64,000 bases of DNA, taken from Paractinoplanes atraurantiacus. Its GTDB lineage: Bacteria; Actinomycetota; Actinomycetes; Mycobacteriales; Micromonosporaceae. Shown in pieces: positions 49,788 through 59,500 of this stretch. Numbering within the stretch: the stretch's first letter is position 1; each line of letters opens with the position of its first letter. A model generated the notes under the pieces. It did not search any database. It saw nothing but the letters and a program-made list of their open reading frames with translations, and was not told the DNA's origin. The stretch covers positions 186,001-250,000 of the forward strand of contig NZ_OBDY01000007.1 of assembly GCF_900215205.1 (NCBI RefSeq). The letters are read 5' to 3'. A program made the position numbers and the translations under genes.

Positions 49788-50765
49788 GTGATCAGTTCAC
49801 AGCTGCTGCGGCCCCGTGCGCTGCGGCCCGGGGATCTCGTCGTGATCGCGGCGCTGTCCGGGCCGCTGCCCGCGGCGTACGAGGGCAATGTCGAGCAGAC
49901 CCGGGTCGTGCTCGAGCGGATGGGGTTCCGGGTGCGCCGGTCGCCGCTGCTGCAAGTGGGGCGGCGGCGATGGTGGAGCGCGGCCACGCCGGCCGAGATC
50001 GCCGCCGAGCTCAACGGGCTTCTCCGCGACCCCGAGGTCAGAGCGATCGTCGCCAGCGACGGCGGCCAGACGGTGTTCGGCTATCTCGACCTCATCGACG
50101 TCGAGTCGGTGCGCGCCGATCCGAAGCCGATCCTCGGCTACAGCGACATCTCCCTGCTGCATCTGGTGCTGCACGCCCGTACGGGCCTGGCCGGATTTCA
50201 CGCCGACATGGCGGTGCCCGGCTTCGGCGGGCACTGGCCGGCCGCGCCGGCGGCACGCCGGGCGGAGCTCGAGCAGTTGTACGCGCGGGTGCTGACCGGC
50301 ACCGAGCCGATCGGGCCGCTGCCGGCGAGCCCGTCCTGGGAGTGCTGGCGTCCCGGGCGGGTGGAGGGCCCGCTGATCGGCGGCCTGATCAACCGGATCG
50401 CGCTGGTGCAGGCGACGCCGTTCGCGGTGCCGCCGGAACGGTTCGACGGCGCCGTGCTGTTCTGGGAGGAGATGGGCGGCCAGGCGTCGTACGTGTGGAC
50501 CTATCTGCAGGTGCTGCGGCACAGCGGCATCCTGGACCGGATCGCCGGCATGGTCGTCGGCGTGCCGCGCGAGATCACCGGGCTCGACGCGCCCGGTGCG
50601 CTGGCCGAGATCGTGCTCGACGTGCTCGGCGACCGGGACATCCCGGTGCTCGGCAACGTCGAGATCGGGCACGCCGGCCCGAACCTGCCGATGCCGCTCG
50701 GCGTCCGCGCCGCCCTCGACGCCGGCCGGCGGACGTTGTCGCTGCTCGAGCCGGCCGTTCGGTGA
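49788..50765 (+). CDS. LD-carboxypeptidase (S66 family)
   Basis: A 325-residue S66 peptidase, related to muramoyltetrapeptide carboxypeptidase, which trims D-Ala from peptidoglycan tetrapeptides, and to microcin-resistance MccF. Nucleophile Ser is in PILGYSDISLLH, and VASDGGQTVFGYLDLID and NVEIGHAGPNLPMPLG (His) complete the family pattern. No signal peptide, so a cytoplasmic recycling or detoxifying role is likely. GTG start 6 bases after GATACT. Its 3' end is duplicated downstream. Confidence 0.85.
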   Translation: MISSQLLRPRALRPGDLVVIAALSGPLPAAYEGNVEQTRVVLERMGFRVRRSPLLQVGRRRWWSAATPAEIAAELNGLLRDPEVRAIVASDGGQTVFGYLDLIDVESVRADPKPILGYSDISLLHLVLHARTGLAGFHADMAVPGFGGHWPAAPAARRAELEQLYARVLTGTEPIGPLPASPSWECWRPGRVEGPLIGGLINRIALVQATPFAVPPERFDGAVLFWEEMGGQASYVWTYLQVLRHSGILDRIAGMVVGVPREITGLDAPGALAEIVLDVLGDRDIPVLGNVEIGHAGPNLPMPLGVRAALDAGRRTLSLLEPAVR

Positions 50766-50807
50766 GGCGGCGTACGTTGTCGCTGTTCGAACCGGCCGTT
50801 CGGTAGG
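50732..50807 (+). repeat. tandem duplication of the LD-carboxypeptidase 3' end
   Basis: The segment from ACGTTGTCGCTG to the stop codon (50733-50765) recurs 41 bases downstream (50774-50806) with four base changes. The copy still encodes RTLSLFEPAVR and a stop, in a different frame from the gene. It is a local duplication that carried the last 11 codons with it. Confidence 0.75.
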
Positions 50808-50816
50808 GTGACGGCC

Positions 50817-51278
50817 GTGGAAGAGATCGACCGGGCGATCGTGAGCGCCCTGACCGCTGACGGGCGGCTGTCGTACACGGACCTGGCCGAGCGGGTCGGG
50901 CTCAGCGTGTCGGCGGTGCACCAGCGGGTGCGGCGCCTCGAGCAGCGGGGAGTGATCTCGGGCTACACGGCCAAGGTCTCGTACGAGGCCCTGGAGTTGC
51001 CCTTGACCGCGTTCGTGGCCATCCGGCCGTTCGACCCGTCGCAGCCGGACGACGCGCCGGAACGGCTGGCGCACCTGCCCGAGATCGACTCCTGCTACTC
51101 GGTGGCGGGGGAGGACTTCTACATGCTTCTCGTACGGGTGGGCAGCCCGGCCGACCTGGAACGCCTGCTCCAGGAGATCCGCACCGCCGCCAACGTCACC
51201 ACGCGGACCACGGTGGTGCTCTCCACCCCGTACGAGAATCGCCCGCCCCGCATGCCCGACATCAGCGCGGACAGCTGA
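50817..51278 (+). CDS. Lrp/AsnC family regulator
   Basis: A 153-residue regulator: DRAIVSALTADGRLSYTDLA and GLSVSAVHQRVRRLEQRGVI form the HTH, and CYSVAGEDFYMLLVRVGSPA the RAM ligand-binding domain. Such proteins sense amino acids or related ligands. The GTG at 50817 fits the family start; another in-frame GTG is at 50808. It overlaps the convergent TAP hydrolase by 17 bases. Confidence 0.85.
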   Translation: MEEIDRAIVSALTADGRLSYTDLAERVGLSVSAVHQRVRRLEQRGVISGYTAKVSYEALELPLTAFVAIRPFDPSQPDDAPERLAHLPEIDSCYSVAGEDFYMLLVRVGSPADLERLLQEIRTAANVTTRTTVVLSTPYENRPPRMPDISADS

Positions 51279-52572
51279 CCCCCTTCGCCGGCACCGTCAG
51301 GTTGATCAGGTAGTCGTCGGTGATGTCGCGCATGCATTGACTGAGCGTGTACGACCCGTGCCCGGTTCCCTCATACGTGACCAGCACACCGCGCTGTCCC
51401 AGCTGACGTTCCACGTTCCGCGCCCAGTTCAGCCCGGTGGCCGGATCGTGCCGCGCATTGAGCAGCAGCAGCGGCACCCGGGTCCGCACGTCGAGGTCGT
51501 GCTGCGGATTCGTCACCCGCGGCCATCCCAGGCACATCGTCAGCGCGAACACCTGCGCCGGGAAATGGGTATTCGGCGCGACCCGTTCCGCCTGCCGCAG
51601 GATCCGCTGATATTCGGCGTACGACCGGACGGGCAGCGACCAGTCCGAGCAGAACGCCGGAATCACCACTCCCAGATTGCGGACGTGCTGTCCTTGCGCA
51701 CCGCCGTCGAAGGCCTTGATCTGGGCCGCCAGCCGTTCGTACTCGCCGTCCTTGAGGAGTTTGTGGGTGATCGCGACCAGATCGAACGGCGTCATTCCGG
51801 CCCGCCCGGGATCGGCGAAGAGCCGCTGCCACGGCGCCGCGCATTCCGGGCAGGTGGCGATGAAGTCGCCGTACGCGTCCTCGAAAGCCCACGCCTGCGC
51901 GCTCAGGAACGAAGCCGTGCTGCGGCTGCTGTGGTCGGTCACGCTTTCCAGGACCATCGCCCGCACCCGCCCCGGATGACGAGACGCGTACTCCTGCCCG
52001 AGCAACGTCCCGTACGAGCTGCCGTGGAACGTCAATTGCTTCTCCCCGAGCGCTTTGCGCAGCGCCTCCACGTCCCGCACCGTGCTCAGCGTGTCCGCGT
52101 GCTGCCACACCGGCCCGGCCCGCCGCGCGCAATCGGCCCACAGCTCCCGGTTCAGCCGCAGCCTTTCCTCGAATTGCCCGGGCGAGGTCAGAACCGGGTC
52201 CATCGGTACGGGCTCACAATCCACCGCCGCGCTGCCGGCCACCCCGCGCGGATCGAAACTGACGATGTCGAACCGCGCCCGCAGATTCTTGAACCGCGAC
52301 GACCCGTTCACCACCCGGTCCACCCCGGAGTCGCCCGGCCCGCCCGGCCCGAAGACCAGCGTTCCGACCTTGCGGTCCTGATCGTCCGCCGCCCTTTTCG
52401 CGACGGCGATCCCGATCGTGGCGCCGCCCGGCCGCGACCAGTCCACGGGCACGGTCAGGGTGGCGCACTGGGTGCCTTTCTCCGTGCCGCAGTCGTGCCA
52501 GTCCAGCCCCGGTGAGGTGGTCACCGGAACCGGCCCGGCGGCCACCAGGACAAAAGCGAGAAGCGTATGCAT
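51262..52572 (-). CDS. secreted alpha/beta hydrolase, tripeptidyl aminopeptidase (TAP) type
   Basis: A 436-residue exported hydrolase. MHTLLAFVLVAAGPVPVTTS is a short signal sequence. LVFGPGGPGDSGVDRV is the oxyanion region, FHGSSYGTLLGQEYA the nucleophile Ser, LLLNARHDPATGLNWA the Asp and VTYEGTGHGSY the His; the C-terminal TAP-like domain is complete. It would release tripeptides or act on small esters outside the cell. Confidence 0.85.
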   Translation of the reverse strand: MHTLLAFVLVAAGPVPVTTSPGLDWHDCGTEKGTQCATLTVPVDWSRPGGATIGIAVAKRAADDQDRKVGTLVFGPGGPGDSGVDRVVNGSSRFKNLRARFDIVSFDPRGVAGSAAVDCEPVPMDPVLTSPGQFEERLRLNRELWADCARRAGPVWQHADTLSTVRDVEALRKALGEKQLTFHGSSYGTLLGQEYASRHPGRVRAMVLESVTDHSSRSTASFLSAQAWAFEDAYGDFIATCPECAAPWQRLFADPGRAGMTPFDLVAITHKLLKDGEYERLAAQIKAFDGGAQGQHVRNLGVVIPAFCSDWSLPVRSYAEYQRILRQAERVAPNTHFPAQVFALTMCLGWPRVTNPQHDLDVRTRVPLLLLNARHDPATGLNWARNVERQLGQRGVLVTYEGTGHGSYTLSQCMRDITDDYLINLTVPAKGVSCPR

Positions 52573-52607
52573 GCCTCGATGCTTCTCGATGCGCCCGGCC
52601 TCACGGA

Positions 52608-53030
52608 TCAGGAATGACCCTTAATGTCGTCCTTCCGGTCCGGCACGACGAGCAGCACGGCCAGCCCCAGAATCAGCGCCAGCGCGATCACGTTGCCCAC
52701 CTTGTGCGCCGTCGTGAACACCCCCAGATGCAACATGTGCCACAGGAAATGCACCACGGAGAACACGAGCCAGGCCCACCCGGTGACCCTCAGCTTCTCC
52801 ACGGTCGGCGTACGCCACGCCCACACCGTGAAGACGAGAAGAGCCAGCATGGTCGCCCCGAAATCCCGTACCAAATGTTCGTTGTAGGGCCCGAGCAACG
52901 ACACCCAGTGCCACCCCGCGATCGGAAAGTCGTTGTAGAACGACAGCGGAAAACCTCCGGCCCACACCCCGAGAACCGCCGCCAGAAACGCCAGAACACC
53001 CGCCACAACCCGCTTGCTTCGAAGAGTCAC
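52608..53030 (-). CDS. four-helix membrane protein
   Basis: A 140-residue protein with four transmembrane segments (VVAGVLAFLAAVLGVWAG, FGATMLALLVFTVWAW, VTGWAWLVFSVVHFLWHMLH, VIALALILGLAVLLVV) and conserved polar residues in HFLWHMLHLGVF. I know no function. The GTG at 53030 is the most likely start; the frame is open to 53129 but that part overlaps the neighbouring pseudogene and has no hydrophobic character. Confidence 0.7.
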   Translation of the reverse strand: MTLRSKRVVAGVLAFLAAVLGVWAGGFPLSFYNDFPIAGWHWVSLLGPYNEHLVRDFGATMLALLVFTVWAWRTPTVEKLRVTGWAWLVFSVVHFLWHMLHLGVFTTAHKVGNVIALALILGLAVLLVVPDRKDDIKGHS

Positions 53031-53091
53031 GCCGAATGGACGACCCCGCTCCCCGCTTCGTGACAGCCGTCCGCCCGTGCGGGCCGACGCC

Positions 53092-53849
53092 ATGCATCTG
53101 CCGTTTCGGGCCAAGACGTTCGGCGCCACCGCCCTCTGGATGATGTATCACCTGGCGGATCCCGCCGCGCCCGATTCCAGGGGCACCGAACTTGTCGCGA
53201 GCCTGCTCCGGGATCGGGGCGAGACCGCCGCAGTGTGTGCCAGCGCGGGAAACCTGGGCTGGGCTCTCGGGTGGTCGGGTCGAAGTCGTGGCCTTGACGT
53301 GACGGTGGTGCCAGCTCGCAGGGCATCCGGGGCCAAGCTGGACCAGATAAGCGCGCTCGGCGCGACGCTTGAACTGGTTGACGGCGACCACGAGACGGCC
53401 CGGGAGCGGGCTGCGGCGACTGCATGGCAGCGCGGCATCCGGTCGGTCGAGGACAGTCTGGACATCGAGACATGCGAAGGCGCGGCCACCATCGGCTTGG
53501 AGTTGGTGGATCGTGCGGCCTCCGCCGACGCCGTCCTGATCGCAGTGGGTGGCGGCGCCATGGCCACCGGCGTCGGCCATGTCCTGAAGTCTTCGCGGCC
53601 CGAGGTCGAGGTGTGCTGGGCGATCTTCTGCAGGTCACCGACGACGCGGTCCTCGTCGACGAGACGTCTATCATCTCCGGCATACGCATGCTTCGAGAAC
53701 ACGCCGGGCTCGTCGTGGAACCGTCCGCAGCGCTCGGCGTGGCCGCCATGGTGGAAGATTCCGGCCGCTTCGCCGGCCGTAACGTGGTCACCATCATTTG
53801 TGGCAGCAACGTCGACATGGACGCCTACCATCGCTGGCTGCGCTCATAG
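53092..53849 (+). pseudogene. PLP-dependent enzyme (threonine dehydratase/TrpB fold), broken
   Basis: One frame matches the fold: RGTELVASLLRDRGETAAVC, ASAGNLGWALGWSG, ALGATLELVDG, then IAVGGGAMATGVGHVLKSSR. It breaks near PEVEV at about 53612; a second frame continues LLQVTDDAVLVDETSIISGI and VVTIICGSNVDMDAYHRWL to 53849. The part before RGTELVA, which should carry the PLP Lys (SFKG), is replaced, and roughly 50 codons are missing at the junction. Catalytic Lys lost plus frameshift: inactive. Confidence 0.8.
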
Positions 53850-53932
53850 GTTCAGCTCGGCCACACTCTGTCGCTTACCTTATCTCACAAGCGGTGCCGG
53901 AGCTCGCGGGCAAAGCCAGGGGACGGCCCGTG

Positions 53933-55384
53933 TCAGTCGTGGGCGGCGGCCGCGTGGCGGCCGGGCTCGTGGCGGCCGTGGTCCTCGGTCCTGCGGCGGG
54001 AGGACAGCACGTCCGTGAGGGCCGCGGCCAGGGCGACGACCACGAACGCCACGGTCAGCCAGAGCGCGCCGCGGAAGGCCGAACCCCAGTCGCCGCGGGA
54101 GTCGGCGAGGCGGGCGAAGAACAGGGCGCCCACCGCGGCGATGCCCATGGCCGTGCCGATGCGCTGGCCGGTCTGCAGGACCGCGCCGGCGCTGCCCGCC
54201 CGGGCCACCGGGACCTCCGAGAGCGACAAGTTCTGGTTCGGGCTGATCACCAGGCCGCTGCCGAGGCCGGCGATCAGCAGCGGCAGGGCGGCCGCCGCTC
54301 CCCCGCCGCGGCCCTCGACCAGGGTCAGCGCCACGTCGGTCGCCGCCAGCCCGGCCACCACCATGACCAGGCCGAGCACGACCAGGTGGCGGCCGTAGCG
54401 GTTGACGAAGCGGCCGCTGACCGCCGAGCCCACCGCCGAGCCGAGCGCGAACGGGGTCACGGCCAGGCCGGCCATCAGCGCGCTGTAGCCGAGGCCGCTC
54501 TGCAGGTAGAGCGTGTAGATGAAGAAGATGGTGGTGAAACCGGCGAAGTACAGCAGGCCGATCAGCGCGCCCAGCCCGTACGACCGGACCTTGAAAAGGC
54601 TCAGCTCGACCAGCGCCGTGCTGGTCCGGCCGAACCGGCGCTCCCACACGACGAACAGGGCCAGGATCACCGCTCCGGCCACGGCCAGCAGCCACTTCGT
54701 GTTGCCCTGCCACTCGCGCTCCTGCACCAGCGGCAGCAGGATCAGCACCACGCCGAGGCCGAGCAGGCCCACGCCGACCGGGTCGAGGCTTTCATGACGC
54801 TTGTCGGACTTGCGGGACGGGATCCACAGGCGGCCCAGGATCACGGCGACGACGCCGATCGGGATGTTCAGGTAGAAGATCCAGCGCCAGCCCTCGGACT
54901 CGCCGATGCCGGCGATCAGCAGGCCGCCCAGCAGCGGGCCGATCGCGGTGGAGATGCCGACCGTGGCGCCGAACAGGCCGAACGGGCGGGCCCGCTCCTT
55001 CGGCTCGAACATCTCCTGGATCAGGCCGGTGATCTGCGGGGTCATCACGCCCGCGGCGGCGCCCTGCACGAGCCGGGCGATGATCAGCCACAACGCGCTG
55101 GTGGCCAGGCCGGCGGCCGCGCTGGACAGGGTGAACAGCACCAGGCCGGCGATGAAGACGTTGCGGCGGCCGCGGGCGTCGCCGAAGCGGCCGGCCGGCA
55201 CCAGCAGCAGGCCGAAGGTGAGCGCGTAGCCGGACAGGACCCACTGCAGCTCACCGGAGCTGAGCCGCAGCTCGTCGCGGATCGAGGGGAGGGCGACGTT
55301 GACGATGCTGACGTCGAGGAGGGTCATGAAGCCGGCGACGAGCGCCACGGCCAGGGCGCGCCAGCGCTGGGGATCCGATGTCAC
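53933..55384 (-). CDS. MFS transporter, DHA2 (EmrB/QacA) family
   Basis: A 483-residue exporter with 14 predicted helices. Signatures: FMTLLDVSIVNVALPSIRDE in helix 1, PAGRFGDARGRRNVFIAGLV (motif A, loop 2-3), and motif C around GATVGISTAIGPLLGGLL. Family members export drugs or secondary metabolites using proton motive force. The GTG at 55384 follows AAAGG; an ATG at 55442 would add a polar leader. Divergent from the oxidoreductase gene. Confidence 0.88.
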   Translation of the reverse strand: MTSDPQRWRALAVALVAGFMTLLDVSIVNVALPSIRDELRLSSGELQWVLSGYALTFGLLLVPAGRFGDARGRRNVFIAGLVLFTLSSAAAGLATSALWLIIARLVQGAAAGVMTPQITGLIQEMFEPKERARPFGLFGATVGISTAIGPLLGGLLIAGIGESEGWRWIFYLNIPIGVVAVILGRLWIPSRKSDKRHESLDPVGVGLLGLGVVLILLPLVQEREWQGNTKWLLAVAGAVILALFVVWERRFGRTSTALVELSLFKVRSYGLGALIGLLYFAGFTTIFFIYTLYLQSGLGYSALMAGLAVTPFALGSAVGSAVSGRFVNRYGRHLVVLGLVMVVAGLAATDVALTLVEGRGGGAAAALPLLIAGLGSGLVISPNQNLSLSEVPVARAGSAGAVLQTGQRIGTAMGIAAVGALFFARLADSRGDWGSAFRGALWLTVAFVVVALAAALTDVLSSRRRTEDHGRHEPGRHAAAAHD

Positions 55385-55391
55385 CGGTTCA

Positions 55392-55410
55392 CCTTTCCCT
55401 TCTGGAAAGG
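55392..55410. repeat. inverted repeat in divergent promoter region
   Basis: CCTTTCC (55392-55398) and GGAAAGG (55404-55410) are exact complements with a 5-base loop. It covers the MFS ribosome site on the minus strand, so it could be an operator or a leader hairpin affecting translation. Confidence 0.45.
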
Positions 55411-55439
55411 GCCATAACCGTGGATCTAGTGTGTCTCCC

Positions 55440-56474
55440 ATGACGTCGTTCGCGGTGATCGGGTCCGGGTGGCGGGCCGAGATGTTCTGGCGGCTGGCGG
55501 CGGCGCTGCCCGACGTCGAGTGTGTCGGCGCGGTCGTGCGGACCCCTCGTGAGCTGCCCGTTCCCACCTTCGCGACGCTGGACGAGATCCGGCCCGACTT
55601 CGTGGTCACGGCCGTGCCGTGGGCGGCCAACCCCGATGTGATCCTGCAGGCGGTGCAGCGCGGGCTGCCGGTGCTGGCCGAGACGCCGCCGGCGCCGGAC
55701 GCGGCCAAGCTGCACGCGCTGTGGCAGCTGACCGGCGACACCGGGCTGGTTCAGGTGGCCGAGCAATATCTGCTGGTGCCCGCGCACGCGGCCCGGCTGG
55801 CGGCGGTCCGGGCGGGGCTGATCGGCGAGCCGACGCAGGTGCAGGTCTCGTCCACGCACATGTACCACGCGGTGTCGCTGATCCGCGGCTATCTCGGCCA
55901 GGGCCGCGGCCCGGTCACCGTGCGGGCCTCGCGGACGACGGCCCCGCTGGTCGATCCGCTGAACCGGGACGGCTGGACCGACTCTGATGATCCACAACCG
56001 GCCACCACCACGATCGCCACCCTCGACTTCGGGGACGGGCGGTCCGGGTTGTACGACTTCACGGACAACCAGTGGCACAACCAGCTGCGCTTCCGGCGGA
56101 TCCTGGTCCGCGGCACCCACGGCGAGCTGCGCGACGACGAGATCGTCCGGCTGGCCGGTCCGCGCACGATCGTGCGCACTCCCCTGGTCCGCCGGCAGAC
56201 CGGATACGACCTGGATCTCGACGACTTCGACACCGACACGATCACGTTCGGCGAGCGGGTCCTGTTCCGCAACCCGTTCCCCGGGCGCCGCTACAACGAC
56301 GAGGAGATCGCCATCGCCACCCTGCTCGGGCGGATGGCCTCCTGGGTGCGCGGGGAGGGCCCGCCGCCCTATCCGCTGGCCGACGGCGCCCACGACCACC
56401 TCGTCGCGCTGGCGATCGAGGAGTCGGCGGACAGTGGTGAGACGGTGACCGTTGACGCCGCCGCGTGGTTTTAA
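55440..56474 (+). CDS. Gfo/Idh/MocA family oxidoreductase, variant active site
   Basis: A 344-residue protein. The Rossmann start is SFAVIGSGWRAEMFWRLAAA. The family's EKP motif, whose Lys is catalytic, reads VLAETPPAPD, so Lys is Thr; the C-terminal domain has MYHAVSLIRGYLGQGRGPVT and GLYDFTDNQWHNQLR. It binds NAD(P) in other family members; with Lys changed the reaction is uncertain. A TAGTGT box 7 bases before the ATG suggests a leaderless mRNA. Confidence 0.75.
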   Translation: MTSFAVIGSGWRAEMFWRLAAALPDVECVGAVVRTPRELPVPTFATLDEIRPDFVVTAVPWAANPDVILQAVQRGLPVLAETPPAPDAAKLHALWQLTGDTGLVQVAEQYLLVPAHAARLAAVRAGLIGEPTQVQVSSTHMYHAVSLIRGYLGQGRGPVTVRASRTTAPLVDPLNRDGWTDSDDPQPATTTIATLDFGDGRSGLYDFTDNQWHNQLRFRRILVRGTHGELRDDEIVRLAGPRTIVRTPLVRRQTGYDLDLDDFDTDTITFGERVLFRNPFPGRRYNDEEIAIATLLGRMASWVRGEGPPPYPLADGAHDHLVALAIEESADSGETVTVDAAAWF

Positions 56475-56553
56475 GCTAAAGCATCGCCACCGTTTCCCGA
56501 TGGGATCCGAGACGGCGCAATCCAGCCGTCCCGCAGAGCCGATCGGAGGGCGG

Positions 56554-59500
56554 ATGACGACGCGAGCCGCTCGCGTGGGCTTCTGCGCGTGGATCGTCGC
56601 GCTGACCGCCCTCTATTACGCTTTTCCCGGCGGTCACCTCTACACCTGGGCTCTCATCGGTTACTCGAGCGCCGCCATGGTGCTGCTGGGTGCCCGGCTC
56701 AACCGGCCCGAGCACCGCCTGCCGTGGTATCTGATCTCGGCCGCGCTCGCCTTCTTCACCACCGGCGACACCTGGTACAACCTGATCCTCGCGCTGGGGC
56801 GCACCCCGCGCTTCCCGGGCCTGGCCGACCTGTTCTACCTGCTGGTCTACCCGCTGCTGACGGCCGGTTTCCTGCTGTTCGTCCGTTACCGGGGCACCGG
56901 CAGCAACCGGGCCGCGCTGCTCGACTCGCTCGTGCCCACGGTCGGGCTCGGCCTGCTCTCCTGGGTCTACTGGATCGCCCCGTTCACCCGCTCGCACGAC
57001 CTGAGCCTGCTGGAAAAACTGGTCTCGATCGGCTACCCGCTGGGCGACGTGCTCGCGCTGGCCATGACGCTGCGCATGCTGGCCGCGCCCGGCCGGCGCC
57101 CGCGGGCGCTGACCGCGATCGGCGTCGCCATCGTCGGCCTGCTGGTCTCCGACATCTTCTACGGCCAGTCCCAGCTCAACAGCGACTGGTCGCTGGGTGG
57201 GCCGGTCGACTTCGGCTGGATCGTCTTCTACGCCGTCATGGGCTTCACGGCGCTGATGCCCTCGATGCGCGAGCTCTCCCGGGAGCAGCCGCCGCAGGTG
57301 AGCATCGAGATGGGCACCCGGCGCATCGTCTGGATGGCCGCCGCCGCGCTGATCGCGCCGGTGGTGCTCTACATCGAGTGGATGCACGGCCGCGAGATCG
57401 AGGCGGCCCGGCAGGGCGTCGTCGACGCTCCGGTGATCGCCGCCGCCGCGGCGCTGATGTTCCTGCTCGTGCTGGCCCGGGTCAACGGCCTGGCCGGCGC
57501 CCAGCGGCAGGCCCGCGCCCGCGAGCGCGCCCTGCGCCAGGCCGGCGCCATGCTGTTCTCGGCCGCCACCGAGCAGGACGCGGCCCGGGCCGTCCGCGAC
57601 GCCGTGGCCACCCTCATGCCCGAGGACAAGCCCTACCGGCTCAGCCTCACCGCCGACGCCGGCGACGCCAGGCACGTGCCCGGCCTGCGGTTCATCACCG
57701 CGAGCGAACTTCCGGCCGGGGTGCCTTCGCACGGTTTCGACCATTTCCTGTACGCCACGACGCCGCTCCCGACCGGCCGCCTCGGCGCCGGGCTGCTCGG
57801 CGGCGACGGCGCGGTGCTGCGCGAGCTGCTGCCCTCCTTCGAGGCGTACCTCGCCCAGATCGAGGTCGTCATGCAGCGCATCGGCCTGACCGGCGAGGTC
57901 AACCGGCGCGAGAGCGAGGCGTACTTCCGCACTCTCATCCAGAACGCGACCGACGTCATCCTCATCGTCGGCGACGACGACCTGATCCGGTACGCGAGCC
58001 CGTCCGCCGGCACCGTCCTCGGCCACCCCGACCTCGAGGGCACCCCGCTGGCCGCGCTGATCGCGGTCAGTCACCACGAGGCGATGCGCGAGATCCTCGG
58101 CGGCCTGCGCGACGGCCAGGGTGAGCTCGACGGCCCCGACCTGGCCGTGCTGCGCGCCGACGGCTCGCTGCTGCAGGTCGAGTGCACCGGCCGCGATCTG
58201 CGCGACGACCCGACGGTGGGCGGGGTGGTGCTGACCGTCCGCGACGTCACCGAGCGCCGCCGCCTCGAGAAGGACCTGTCCCACCTGGCCTTCCACGACG
58301 GCCTGACCGGGCTGGCCAACCGGGTGCTGTTCCGCAACCGGCTCGACGAGGCCTTCGCCGCCGCGTCCGAGTCCGGGCTCACCCTGGGTGTGCTCTTCGT
58401 CGACCTCGACGATTTCAAGGAGGTCAACGACACCCTCGGGCACGCCGTCGGCGACGAGCTGCTGGTCGCCGTCGGCCGGCGCATCGACGAGATCGTCGGC
58501 ACCACGGCCACGGCGGCCCGGATGGGCGGCGACGAGTTCGCCGTCCTGGTCGCCGGCGACCCCGAGGCCGTCGCCGCCCGCCTCGTCGAAGCCCTGGCCG
58601 TGCCGGTGGAGGTCGGCGACGGCCTCGGCGGCACCCACATCGTCAGCGGCGCGGCCAGCGTCGGCGTCGCCACCAACGGCGACGCCGGCTCACCGACCGA
58701 ACTGCTGCGCCACGCCGACCTGGCCCTCTACCAGGCCAAGGGCTCCGACAAGGGCACCTGGCAGCGGTACCGGCCGGAGCTGCACACCGAGATGGTGCAG
58801 CGCCTCGAGACGCGGGCCGCGCTGTACGAGGCGATCGACGACGACCAGCTGCGGGTCATGTACCAGCCCATCGTCGACCTGCCCACCGGCGCCATCGTCG
58901 CCGTGGAGGCGCTGGTCCGCTGGCAGCACCCCACCCGGGGGCTGCTCGGCCCGTACCACTTCATCGAGGTCGCCGAGGAGAGCGGCGCCATCGTGCCGAT
59001 CGGCGGCTGGGTGCTGCGCGAGGCCCTCGGGCAGCTCGCGGCGTGGAAGGCGGCCGAGCCGGAGATGACGCTGCGCTACGTCAGCGTGAACGTGTCGGCC
59101 CGCCAGTTCCGCACGCCCGGCTTCGTCGACCAGGTCCGCCAGGCGATCACCGAGGCCGGCGCCAAGCCCGAGTGGCTGCTGCTGGAGATCACCGAGAGCC
59201 TCCTGCTGCGCGACGCCGACCAGGTCGCGAACGACCTGCACACGCTGCGGGCCCTCGGGGTGCGCATCGCGATCGACGACTTCGGCACGGGCTATTCGTC
59301 GCTGAGCTACCTGCGGCAGATGCCCGTCGACGTGCTCAAGGTCGACAAGTCGTTCATCGACGACATCCTCGGCAGCGAGCAGCAGCGGGCGCTGGTCGAC
59401 GCGATCGTCACCCTGGCCCGCAACCTCGACCTGGCCGTGGTGGCCGAGGGCATCGAGGACGCCGGTCAGCGGGCCGCGCTGGTGGAGATGGACTGCCCGT

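Noticed and set aside
56476..58638. 720-codon open frame on the - strand
   Set aside because: Antisense to the GGDEF-EAL gene; Gly/Gln/Asp-rich sequence without motifs.
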